NCBI GenBank assembly: GCA_900548955.1
Contig: URMQ01000003.1
Location: forward strand, 1-39,725
Direction: 5' to 3'
DNA length: 39,725 nt
From: an uncultured Eggerthella sp.
Lineage (GTDB): Bacteria > Actinomycetota > Coriobacteriia > Coriobacteriales > Eggerthellaceae
Both the position numbers and the translations under genes were made by a program. Below, piece by piece: positions 32,652 through 39,725 of the stretch. Position 1 is the stretch's first letter. Each line of letters starts with the position of its first letter. The notes below the pieces were generated by a model. It ran no database searches, was not told where the DNA came from, and saw only the letters and a program-made list of their open reading frames with translations.

Positions 32652-33551
32652 ATGTTACTTTCACTTTCCGAACATATTGACGATCCACTTTTGCGCGTGT
32701 TTTCCCGCATGACCGATTCTGAGCTTCGTGATCCAAAACAGCTCGTAGGACTTTCGCTTGCAACAGGAATTACGTTTAGCGAAGAAGGTATTTTTGTCGC
32801 AGAATCGCGTAACGTAATTGAGCGCGCCCTCAACGCAGGGTTGAAGCCTTTTGCTCTTATAAGTGAAAAACGCTGGCTTGAACCGCATCGCAATTTGTTT
32901 GAGCGGATTGATGCACTTGAACAATCAGGAGCAGCACCTGCTGGTCATGCTTCAATCCCGCAATTTATAGGAAGCCATACCGATATCGAAAAGCTCACGG
33001 GATTCAAGCGCACCGTTGGGCCCATTGCGGCTTTTCATCGCCCTGCTTTACCCTTACCTGAAGCGCTTCTTCAGCATGCACGTCGCGTTGCAATCCTTGA
33101 AGACATTACCAACTTCACCAATATCGGAGCTATATTCCGTAGCGCTGCAGCACTTGGAATTGATGCGGTGCTGGTAACCCCAGGCTGCCATGATCCGTTT
33201 TATCGTCGAGCTGCGCGTGTTTCTATGGGAACCGTATTTCAAGTTCCGTGGACCAGAATCGGCGCCAACCATTCTTGGGCGAGCGAAGGCGTTGCGCTTC
33301 TTCATGATGCAGGATTCCACGTTGCCGCTTTGGCACTCAGTGATGATTCTATTTCGCTGAAAGACCCGCGCATTGCCGAAGCAGAAAAGCTTGCCTTAGT
33401 ACTAGGCACTGAAGGCGATGGCTTAGCCACACAAACCATCGCCGCCTGCGACTATACCGTACGCATCCCCATGACACATGAGGTTGATTCACTTAACGTT
33501 GCCGCCGCTAGTGCAGTTGCCTTCTGGGAAACGTGCGGGCGGTTTTTGTAA
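32652..33551 (+). CDS. SPOUT-family RNA methyltransferase (SpoU/TrmH type)
   Basis: Methylates a ribose of tRNA or rRNA; the exact target is unknown. 299 residues from ATG 32652. The N-terminal substrate-binding domain (residues about 1-95, IFVAESRNVIERAL) is followed by the SPOUT knot: ITNFTNIGAIFRSAAALGID, LGTEGDGL and IPMTHEVDSLNVAAASAVAF. The frame is open far upstream; I chose 32652 because relatives start about this distance before the VAES motif. ATG 32571 is an alternative. No clear Shine-Dalgarno precedes either, so the start is uncertain. Diverges from yebC. Confidence 0.88.
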   Translation: MLLSLSEHIDDPLLRVFSRMTDSELRDPKQLVGLSLATGITFSEEGIFVAESRNVIERALNAGLKPFALISEKRWLEPHRNLFERIDALEQSGAAPAGHASIPQFIGSHTDIEKLTGFKRTVGPIAAFHRPALPLPEALLQHARRVAILEDITNFTNIGAIFRSAAALGIDAVLVTPGCHDPFYRRAARVSMGTVFQVPWTRIGANHSWASEGVALLHDAGFHVAALALSDDSISLKDPRIAEAEKLALVLGTEGDGLATQTIAACDYTVRIPMTHEVDSLNVAAASAVAFWETCGRFL

Positions 33552-33556
33552 CTTAA

Positions 33557-34585
33557 TTACACTGGCTCGATTTCGCCAGCAACAATCTTTTGATAATCTT
33601 CCCAATTCTTGCGCAACAAATTCGGCACATCTAAACCATAAGGGCAACGCTCTTTGCAAACGCCGCATTCCGTGCAGTCTTCGATACGTGCCATATTGTC
33701 TTGCCATTCATCCGAGAGCCATGCCGCAGACGGAGCACGACGAATCATTAAAGACATGCGTGCGCAATTGTTGATAGGAATATCTGCAGCACATGGCATG
33801 CAGTATCCACAGCCGCGACAGAATTCACCCTGCAATTCTTCACGTTCTTTAGCGAAAAACTCCTCAATTTCAGGGGTGATTTCAGGAGTGTTATCCATAT
33901 AGGAAAGCCATTCGTCCAATTCGCTCATGCGCTGCACACCCCAAATTGGCACCACGTTGTCGAACTGAGTCATATAGGCCATAGCGGCTTTTGAATTGGT
34001 GATAAGACCACCCGCAAGACCCTTCATCGCAATGAAGCCGACGTTGTTCTTTTCGCAAGTACGCACCAATTCAACTTCGCGATCGGTTGCTAAATAGCTC
34101 AACGGGAACTGAAGCGTTTCATACAACCCCGACTGTGCAATTTCTTCCGCCACTGCAATAAGATGCGCCGTAATTGCAATGTGGCGGATTTTCCCCTGGC
34201 GCTTTGCTTCTTGCAGGCATTCATACATCCCCGTACCATCGCCAGGTTTATAGCACTGCGGCACACAATGAAGCTGATAAATATCAATGTAGTCGGTCTT
34301 TAAAAGCGACAAAGACGTTTCTAAATCGCGCCAAAAATCCTCAGGAGTTTTAGCTTGCGTTTTGCTGGCAATACAAACCTTGTCGCGCATACCTTCAAAT
34401 GTCTTACCCACGCGCTCTTCGCTGTTTGAGTAAGCACGCGCGGTGTCGAAGAAGGTCATGCCCCCTTCATAGGCCTTTCTTAATAGCGCCACCGCTTCTT
34501 CTTCGGTACAACGCTGCAACGGCAAAGCGCCAAAAGCATTTTGAGGAGTAGTAATTCCTGTTGATCCAAGCGTAATAGTTTTCAT
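33557..34585 (-). CDS. Aldo-keto reductase with C-terminal 4Fe-4S ferredoxin domain
   Basis: 342 residues. Residues 1 to about 265 are an AKR barrel with catalytic Asp/Tyr (DTARAYSNSE), Lys (ASKTQ) and His (QLHCV). The C-terminal 80 residues hold two cysteine clusters, CRGCGYCMPC and CTECGVCKERCPYGLDV, typical of a 4Fe-4S ferredoxin-like domain. Such proteins are common in strict anaerobes; substrates are largely unknown. AAGAAAGAG lies upstream of ATG 34585. A single gene whose 3' end meets the methyltransferase 3' end (5-bp gap). Confidence 0.93.
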   Translation of the reverse strand: MKTITLGSTGITTPQNAFGALPLQRCTEEEAVALLRKAYEGGMTFFDTARAYSNSEERVGKTFEGMRDKVCIASKTQAKTPEDFWRDLETSLSLLKTDYIDIYQLHCVPQCYKPGDGTGMYECLQEAKRQGKIRHIAITAHLIAVAEEIAQSGLYETLQFPLSYLATDREVELVRTCEKNNVGFIAMKGLAGGLITNSKAAMAYMTQFDNVVPIWGVQRMSELDEWLSYMDNTPEITPEIEEFFAKEREELQGEFCRGCGYCMPCAADIPINNCARMSLMIRRAPSAAWLSDEWQDNMARIEDCTECGVCKERCPYGLDVPNLLRKNWEDYQKIVAGEIEPV

Positions 34586-34799
34586 GAACGGACTCTTTCT
34601 TTGAGAAAACTTGCCAGATTATTTTACCTTTACTAGCGCGATTACTCCGCCCAATGCATCGAAAAGCTCTCTCGGCGATACCCCACGCCACCTTATTCGG
34701 CGACCCACTTTTTTCAGTAACAGCGCAAAAACCACGAACACAAATTACGCGACATAAAGCTGCACAAACATAAATACCGCACTACAAACAACGCGAACA

Positions 34800-34847
34800 A
34801 GAGTTAATAGCCGCAAAAGTTAATGGTTGCAAGTGTTATTGGTTACA
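34800..34847. repeat. Three 16-bp tandem repeats upstream of the hydrolase
   Basis: AGAGTTAATAGCCGCA, AAAGTTAATGGTTGCA and AGTGTTATTGGTTACA run head to tail at 34800, 34816 and 34832. They lie in a 356-bp gap (34586-34941) with no gene. A weak promoter candidate (TAATAT at 34887-34892) lies downstream of them. Confidence 0.8.
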
Positions 34848-34941
34848 AATGTAAAAGCCGATGATTACAAATAGATACAAAAAGAGTAATATGGATAAGT
34901 TCATCAAATAGAAGCAAATCAAAACCAATGGAAAGGTTATC

Positions 34942-35718
34942 ATGACTAAATTTAGCCACGTAATTGTGCGCCGTCCTGGCAAATCTCTTTGCGACGGCAT
35001 CACAAGCGCACCTGAGCTCGGCCAGCCAATCTATGAGCGCGCACTTGAAGAACACCGCGACTATGTTCACGCTCTTGAACAATGCGGTGTTGACGTAACT
35101 CTTCTTCCTGCTTTGGAGGAATACCCTGACGCATGCTTCGTAGAAGACCCTGCTGTTATCACCCGCATGGGCGCAATTATCACCAATCCTGGCGCTGAGT
35201 CTCGTAATGGCGAAAAGAACGAAATTGAACCAGTAATTCGCCGTTTCTTCGACGATGATCACATCAAGCACATCACTGCACCTGGCACGCTTGAAGGCGG
35301 CGACGTCATGATGGTTGGCGACCACTTCTATGTTGGCCGTTCTGCTCGCACCAACGAAGAAGGCATTCGCCAGTTTATCGAGATTCTCGAAGGTTGGGGT
35401 CTTGAAGGCTCTGAGGTTCCTCTGGAAAAAGTACTTCATCTAAAGACTGGTGTTAACTATCTGGAAAACAACAACATGTTGGTATCGGGCGAATTTATCG
35501 ACAAGCCTGAATTTGCTCAGTACAACAAGGTAATTGTTCCAGAAGAAGAAGCATATGGCGCTAACTGCATTTGGGTAAACGATACCGTTATCGTTGCTGA
35601 AGGCTACCCTTCAGTTTTGAAGGCTGTTCAGGATTTGGGCTACAAGACGCTTGTTGTTGATACGTCTGAATATCGCAAGATTGACGGCGGTCTTTCCTGC
35701 TTGAGCTTGCGCTTCTAA
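34942..35718 (+). CDS. DDAH-like / arginine-deiminase-superfamily amidinohydrolase
   Basis: 258 residues of the guanidino-group-modifying superfamily. Visible: FVEDPAVI, GTLEGGDVM, RTNEEGI, a catalytic-type His in LHLKTGVNYLENN and the nucleophile Cys253 in GGLSCLSLRF. This matches dimethylarginine dimethylaminohydrolase (methylarginine to citrulline) and short arginine-deiminase relatives more than full-length ArcA. The substrate (methylarginine, arginine or another guanidino compound) is not decided by sequence. AAAGG five to six bases before ATG 34942. Cotranscribed with the antiporter gene at 35831, suggesting uptake of substrate and export of product. Codon use looks T-rich and strongly biased, as for a highly expressed gene. 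Confidence 0.9.
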   Translation: MTKFSHVIVRRPGKSLCDGITSAPELGQPIYERALEEHRDYVHALEQCGVDVTLLPALEEYPDACFVEDPAVITRMGAIITNPGAESRNGEKNEIEPVIRRFFDDDHIKHITAPGTLEGGDVMMVGDHFYVGRSARTNEEGIRQFIEILEGWGLEGSEVPLEKVLHLKTGVNYLENNNMLVSGEFIDKPEFAQYNKVIVPEEEAYGANCIWVNDTVIVAEGYPSVLKAVQDLGYKTLVVDTSEYRKIDGGLSCLSLRF

Positions 35719-35767
35719 TTCTTTTTCAAACTTATTTATTGATCGTATCTAGATTTCGGCCTTAAGT

Positions 35768-35810
35768 AACTAGGTGTTTTGCTGAGATTTGATTTGTAAA
35801 ACACCTAGTT
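35768..35810 (+). promoter_or_regulatory. Intercistronic hairpin between the hydrolase and antiporter genes
   Basis: AACTAGGTGTTTT (35768-35780) pairs perfectly with AAAACACCTAGTT (35798-35810) around a 17-base loop. No T run follows, so it is probably not a terminator. It ends about 9 bp before the antiporter Shine-Dalgarno. It could stabilise the upstream message or set the ratio of the two proteins. Confidence 0.75.
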
Positions 35811-35830
35811 CGCCTCTGAAAGGATAGCGA

Positions 35831-37315
35831 ATGTCAACCTCTGATAAAGCTCCCGCCCTTGCTGACACCGAAAAGGGCATCATCGATCCGAATGGTCTTA
35901 GCGTTTTTCGTTTAACCATGATGGTTATTACCGCTAGTGTTTGCGGCGGTATCTTCTCTCTCGCTGGCGACTTGGCTGCAGGCGGCGCAAACACTGCAGC
36001 AGTTTTGGTTTCCTGGGTTATTTGTTTTGTGGGCGTTCTTACCTTAGCGCTCGTATTCTATGGCCTATCCCGTGTTCGCCCTAACTTAACAGGCGGCATT
36101 TACGCTTACGCCGCAGCAGCATTTGGTAAGTATGTGGGCTTCAACTCTGCTTGGGGTTATTGGATTAGCTCCTGTTTAACCAATGCTGGCTATGCAATTA
36201 TGCTGTTCAGCGCACTGGGCTACTTTTTCCCCGTTTTTGGCGCAGGCAACAACATTCCTTCTCTTATTTGCGCCTCTATTTTCTTGTGGTTTATCGCCTA
36301 TTTGGTATCCCGCGGTGTTAAAGAAGCAACGGGCATCAATGTTGTAGTAACCATTGCAAAATTGGTTCCTCTGTCGTTGTTTATCGTTTCCATTGTTTTG
36401 CTTGGTAAATTCGATCCTGCAATCTTTATGGACAATTTCTGGGGCGAACCAGGTGGTCCTGATTTCTTCACACAAATCACTTCAACTATGGTTGCTCTGG
36501 TATGGGTATTTGTAGGTATTGAGGGCGCAATTACCATTTCTGGTCGCGCAAAATACGTAAAAGACGTTGGTCGCGCAACCATTTACGGCTTTATTTCTGT
36601 ATTCGTTCTATACCTGATTATTTCTCTGCTTTCCATGGGTATCATGCCTCGCGCTGAAATGGCCGAGCTGGCTACGCCTTCCATGGCGGGCATTCTGGAA
36701 GCAGCTATTGGTCCTGTTGGCGCCATTATCGTTAACTTAGGTGTTGTTCTTTCCTTGGTAGGCGCAATGCTTGGATACGTCATTATCGCTTCCGAAACAC
36801 CTTTCCAGGCTGCGCGCTGGGGTGCTTTCCCTCGTATTTTTGCACGCACCAACAAGCATGGTGCTCCTATCGTGACTATTGTTACCAGCGTTGCAATTAT
36901 TCAGTTATTCCTAGTTCTTTCCGCTGCAGCTGAGAGTACTTATCAGTTCTTCTATGCATGCGCAGTTTCCATGATCTTGATTGCGTATGTTTGCTCGGCA
37001 CTGTACTACGCCATTATTTCTTGGAAGAATGAACGCATGGATGGACCTGGTGCTCCGAAGCTTTGGTTTGCTCGCTTGGTTGGTACACTGTGTGTGATTT
37101 ATACCATTTTCTTAACCTGGTCATGCGGTTTACAGGGTGTCATGATTATTTCTATCTTGCTTGCACCTGGTCTGCTTATTCACGCTATTGGTCAGCACGA
37201 ACACAACGAAGCAATTTTGCCTAAGTTGCACGACAAGGTTATCGCAGTTATTATCATTGGCTTTGCACTGCTTTCGCTCTATTTGCACTTCTCGGGCATT
37301 TGGCCAATCGTGTAA
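35831..37315 (+). CDS. APC-family amino acid antiporter, ArcD/basic amino acid type
   Basis: 494 residues with about 12-13 hydrophobic segments in the APC pattern. The first helix carries the glycine-rich substrate motif VCGGIFSLAGD, and helix 6 has VFVGIEGAI. Similar to arginine/ornithine and other basic amino acid antiporters. AAAGGA six bases before ATG 35831. It follows the DDAH-like hydrolase in one transcript; exchange of arginine or citrulline with ornithine is a reasonable inference, not proven. Ends at the shared terminator 37357-37392. Confidence 0.92.
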   Translation: MSTSDKAPALADTEKGIIDPNGLSVFRLTMMVITASVCGGIFSLAGDLAAGGANTAAVLVSWVICFVGVLTLALVFYGLSRVRPNLTGGIYAYAAAAFGKYVGFNSAWGYWISSCLTNAGYAIMLFSALGYFFPVFGAGNNIPSLICASIFLWFIAYLVSRGVKEATGINVVVTIAKLVPLSLFIVSIVLLGKFDPAIFMDNFWGEPGGPDFFTQITSTMVALVWVFVGIEGAITISGRAKYVKDVGRATIYGFISVFVLYLIISLLSMGIMPRAEMAELATPSMAGILEAAIGPVGAIIVNLGVVLSLVGAMLGYVIIASETPFQAARWGAFPRIFARTNKHGAPIVTIVTSVAIIQLFLVLSAAAESTYQFFYACAVSMILIAYVCSALYYAIISWKNERMDGPGAPKLWFARLVGTLCVIYTIFLTWSCGLQGVMIISILLAPGLLIHAIGQHEHNEAILPKLHDKVIAVIIIGFALLSLYLHFSGIWPIV

Positions 37316-37356
37316 ACCTAATAAAGCACCTAATAAAACAAATATCCATAACAAAC

Positions 37357-37392
37357 AAACGGCTGTCTGGAAAAACCCAGACAGCCGTTTTT
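37357..37392. terminator. Bidirectional intrinsic terminator between antiporter and glmM
   Basis: AAACGGCTGTCTGG (37357-37370), six-base loop, CCAGACAGCCGTTT (37377-37390), a perfect 14-bp stem followed by TTTTT on the plus strand. Ts also follow on the minus strand. It serves the convergent antiporter (+) and glmM (-) transcripts. Confidence 0.93.
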
Positions 37393-37443
37393 AGCATGTA
37401 TCTAGTTCAAGCAGTGCGTGCTTACTTTAAGCGCCTAGTCTAC

Positions 37444-38784
37444 TTAGGCACCCAACTCTGCTTCAATAACCTGCGCGATCTTCGCAGCTACTTCATGAGC
37501 CTGCTCATGAGTTGGAGCTTCAACCATGACACGCACCAATGGCTCAGTACCACTCGGACGAACCAAAATGCGGCCGCTGTCGCCAAGTTCGCCATTACCG
37601 GCCTCGATAGCTTGTGCAACCGTACTATTGTCAGTTACCGCATGCTTGTCAGTTACCTTTACGTTGATCAGCTCTTGAGGGAAGCGCTGCATAACGCTTG
37701 CAACCTCAGACACCGTACCTCCCTTGCGCAAGCAAGCAGAAACGAATTGGCATGCCGTAACAAGACCATCACCGGTGGAATTGTACTTCAAGAAAATCAT
37801 GTGGCCACTCTGTTCGCCACCAAGCACAAAGCCACCTTCGCGAAGCTGCTGGAGTACGTAGCGATCGCCTACCTGCGTTTGGATAACGTCGATATCGGCA
37901 TCTTTCATGGCTTTGGTAAAGCCCAGATTGCACATAACCGTAGATACTACGGTGTTGCCAGGAAGCTCGTTGCGCTCCTTTAAGTCGATTGCGCAAACCG
38001 CTTCTACCACGTCGCCATCAATTTCGTTACCTAACTCATCGACAAACATAACGCGATCCGCATCGCCATCGTGCGCGATACCGATGTGAGCGTTCGTAGC
38101 CTTCATTAAATTCTTAAGAGGTTCAAGATGAGTCGATCCGCACTGAACATTAATATCGGTGCCGTCGAAATCGTCGTTGATAACAATTACTTCTGCACCC
38201 AGTTCTTCAAGCGCACGTGCCGTAGTAAGCGAAGAGGCACCGTGGCCTGTATCCAGCGCAATCTTTAAGCCCTCGAACGACACACCTTCATCGCGCACCA
38301 GCGACACTGCATGGTTGATGTAAATATCGCAAGCGTTTTCAACAGGGACAATAACGCCAACTTCATCGCCTGATGGAAGCTGATCAGCGGGCGTGCCTCC
38401 CGCCTCAACGAATTCTTCGAGTGACGCCTCTACTTCGTCAGGCAACTTGAAACCCTGACCATCAAAGAACTTGATGCCGTTGTACTCAGGTGGATTGTGA
38501 GAAGCAGAAATTACCACACCCCCATCGGCATGAAGCTCGCGAGTCAACAGTGCGACACCTGGGGTAGGAATAATGCCTGCCGCAAGTACCGTACCTCCCC
38601 TGCTCATGATGCCTGCATTTAGTGCGCATTCGAGCATGTCGCCAGAAAGACGCGTATCCTTGCCAACAACAATGGTCTTACCAAGAAATTCGACCGCTGC
38701 CTGACCAAGCTTGAAGGCAATGTCGCAGGTTAATTCAGTATTAGCAACGCCACGGGCGCCATCAGTTCCAAATAATTTAGTCAT
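37444..38784 (-). CDS. glmM: Phosphoglucosamine mutase
   Basis: Converts GlcN-6-P to GlcN-1-P, feeding GlmU. 446 residues. Start LFGTDGARGVAN, phosphoserine loop ISASHNPPEYNGIKFF (Ser95), metal loop DGDADR, sugar loop GGEQSGH and phosphate loop RPSGTEPLVRV are all intact. GAGGAGTAGGG lies before ATG 38784, overlapping the end of hisE, which stops 6 bp upstream. Cytoplasmic. The hisE-glmM order is unusual by function but their spacing implies cotranscription. Confidence 0.97.
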   Translation of the reverse strand: MTKLFGTDGARGVANTELTCDIAFKLGQAAVEFLGKTIVVGKDTRLSGDMLECALNAGIMSRGGTVLAAGIIPTPGVALLTRELHADGGVVISASHNPPEYNGIKFFDGQGFKLPDEVEASLEEFVEAGGTPADQLPSGDEVGVIVPVENACDIYINHAVSLVRDEGVSFEGLKIALDTGHGASSLTTARALEELGAEVIVINDDFDGTDINVQCGSTHLEPLKNLMKATNAHIGIAHDGDADRVMFVDELGNEIDGDVVEAVCAIDLKERNELPGNTVVSTVMCNLGFTKAMKDADIDVIQTQVGDRYVLQQLREGGFVLGGEQSGHMIFLKYNSTGDGLVTACQFVSACLRKGGTVSEVASVMQRFPQELINVKVTDKHAVTDNSTVAQAIEAGNGELGDSGRILVRPSGTEPLVRVMVEAPTHEQAHEVAAKIAQVIEAELGA

Positions 38785-38790
38785 GATCCC

Positions 38791-39279
38791 CTACTCCTCG
38801 TGATGTCCGCGATTCACGTGCTCAGGCTTTAACATCACTACGCCCCCACGTAGCTTGATTTCGTCTTCTGTCATACGTGAATTCATTTCAGCTGCAAATT
38901 CATCAAGCGAAATACCACAGCGCTCTAGCAAAACCATAAGGTGATACACCACATCGCCCGCTTCGTAGCGCAGGTGATCGATTTCGGCGCTACGCGCCTG
39001 ATTGTACTCGTCAGATGCTGCAGAATTCTCCACTGTTGCGTCATGACCAGCTGCTGCAACAGCATCTAATGCTGCAATATCTTTTGCTGCAAGCGTGGTT
39101 TCGTGAGCTTCCTCGACAAGCTTTTTGAGCAATTTATCCAGATCACCCGTCAAAAGACGATAGGTGTAGCTTTTTTCACCCGCTTTGCGACGCTCATGGA
39201 TGGTATGAGCAAGAGATTCCAACGCCGCACCAATTTGGCTTTCTGGTTGCGGACGATCATCTGATATATAGGTTTTCAT
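38791..39279 (-). CDS. hisE: Phosphoribosyl-ATP pyrophosphohydrolase (HisE) with insertion
   Basis: Second step of histidine synthesis. 162 residues against about 90-110 in most HisE. Core motifs: EKSYTYRLLTGDLDKLLKKLVEEAHETTLAAK, where the paired Glu residues bind metal (key residues EE..E), then YEAGDVVYHLMVLL. Between them sits an insertion of about 35 residues (A/D/S-rich, residues about 67-102). An N-terminal extension and a C-terminal tail also lengthen it. AGAAGG lies upstream of ATG 39279. HisI and the other his genes are not in this window. Confidence 0.92.
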   Translation of the reverse strand: MKTYISDDRPQPESQIGAALESLAHTIHERRKAGEKSYTYRLLTGDLDKLLKKLVEEAHETTLAAKDIAALDAVAAAGHDATVENSAASDEYNQARSAEIDHLRYEAGDVVYHLMVLLERCGISLDEFAAEMNSRMTEDEIKLRGGVVMLKPEHVNRGHHEE

Positions 39280-39427
39280 TCAATGAATCCTTCTAGTTTT
39301 TTGCATACCTTCATAGGATACCGCAGCATCCACTCATCAGGCTATAATTCCCTAGCATTCATAACGAAAATTGCAACTATAACTTGATTTATGAAACCAA
39401 CGAGAGCGCCTAATTATCGCGTTGCCG

Positions 39428-39656
39428 AAAGCGCCTACTTCTTGAGGTAAGTGAAAGCACCTAGAAAACGCCTAATTCTTGAGCGACCAAAAGCGCTTTT
39501 TTAAATGACCGAAAATACCTATTTTTTTAATGAACAAAAGCATCTTATTCCTGAGCAAGCGAAAGCACCTAAAAGCACCTAATTTTTGAGCGAGCTAAAG
39601 CGTCTAATTTCTGAATGAGCAAAACGTCTAATTCCCGAGTGAGCTAAAGCGCTTAG
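39428..39656. repeat. About ten degenerate 25-bp tandem repeats
   Basis: Units begin AAAGC and follow the consensus AAAGCGCCTAATTYYTGAG followed by YGAGCN. Clear copies begin near 39428, 39454, 39465, 39489, 39511, 39536, 39561, 39571, 39596 and 39621, some joined or shortened. The region 39280-39725 has no gene; apart from this tract and possible hisE promoter sequence I see nothing else. Confidence 0.88.
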
Positions 39657-39725
39657 AAGTTTTACCCAAAGGATACGACTACGCCTAAAAGCTCAGATTT
39701 AGCACTCTTCGCTTTTCTAGAGCTG

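Overview
The window reads as a piece of a bacterial chromosome from the actinobacterial class Coriobacteriia (Eggerthellaceae-like). This is an inference from gene content: a T-box-controlled trp operon, a RecJ-helicase fusion, an actinobacterial ftsB-ppx pair, an arginine-type hydrolase beside an APC amino acid antiporter, and an excisionase-HTH/LuxR-HTH regulator. Base composition looks close to balanced by eye. No sequence search was run, so the taxon is tentative.

Layout. 1-7476 (+): a T-box leader followed by a complete tryptophan operon, trpE-trpG-trpD-[trpC-trpF-trpB fused in one frame]-trpA. 7612-8820 (+): a regulator with a different helix-turn-helix at each end. 8947-10902 (+): a secreted, wall-anchored surface protein that looks like a compositional mosaic. 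11127-13930 (-): a small accessory block holding an AAA_14/DUF4143 ATPase preceded by phased CTCACAAA repeats, and an AbiEi/AbiEii toxin-antitoxin pair with a palindromic operator. 14158-15435 (-): aspartokinase. 15621-15773: a strongly folded RNA/DNA element with no assigned family. 15777-17411 (-): an orphan PhoU-like DUF47 protein and a metallo-beta-lactamase-fold hydrolase. 17630-23314 (-): recJ-helicase followed by the bifunctional ppGpp enzyme. 23590-28665 (-): polyprenyl synthase, a leaderless peptidoglycan-binding protein, glmU, prs, pth. Then tRNA-Leu(UAA), ppx/gppA, ftsB/divIC-like and yebC on the minus strand. 32652-33551 (+): SPOUT RNA methyltransferase. 33557-34585 (-): aldo-keto reductase with a ferredoxin tail. 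34942-37315 (+): DDAH/arginine-deiminase-like hydrolase and amino acid antiporter. 37444-39279 (-): glmM and hisE. 39280-39725: no gene, but a degenerate tandem repeat.

How the genes work together. The trp operon is self-sufficient for chorismate to tryptophan and should respond to uncharged tRNA-Trp. glmM, glmU, the polyprenyl synthase and the peptidoglycan-binding protein supply or sense cell-wall precursors, and FtsB belongs to division. Rel and Ppx/GppA both handle stringent-response or polyphosphate metabolism. The hydrolase-antiporter pair suggests catabolism of arginine or a related guanidino compound coupled to exchange.

The most unusual feature of the window is not one gene. Short tandem repeats of several unrelated families (11-25 bp units) fill intergenic gaps, abut or run through stop codons, and in several genes (trpG, ppx/gppA, the ftsB-like gene) have become coding low-complexity tails or linkers. 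The Trp fusion joints and a TrpE insertion are low-complexity too. The best candidates for new biology are this repeat/linker process, the TrpCFB fusion with an internal ribosome binding site, the two-layer trp leader, the phased-repeat ATPase locus, and the unassigned hairpin element at 15621-15773.
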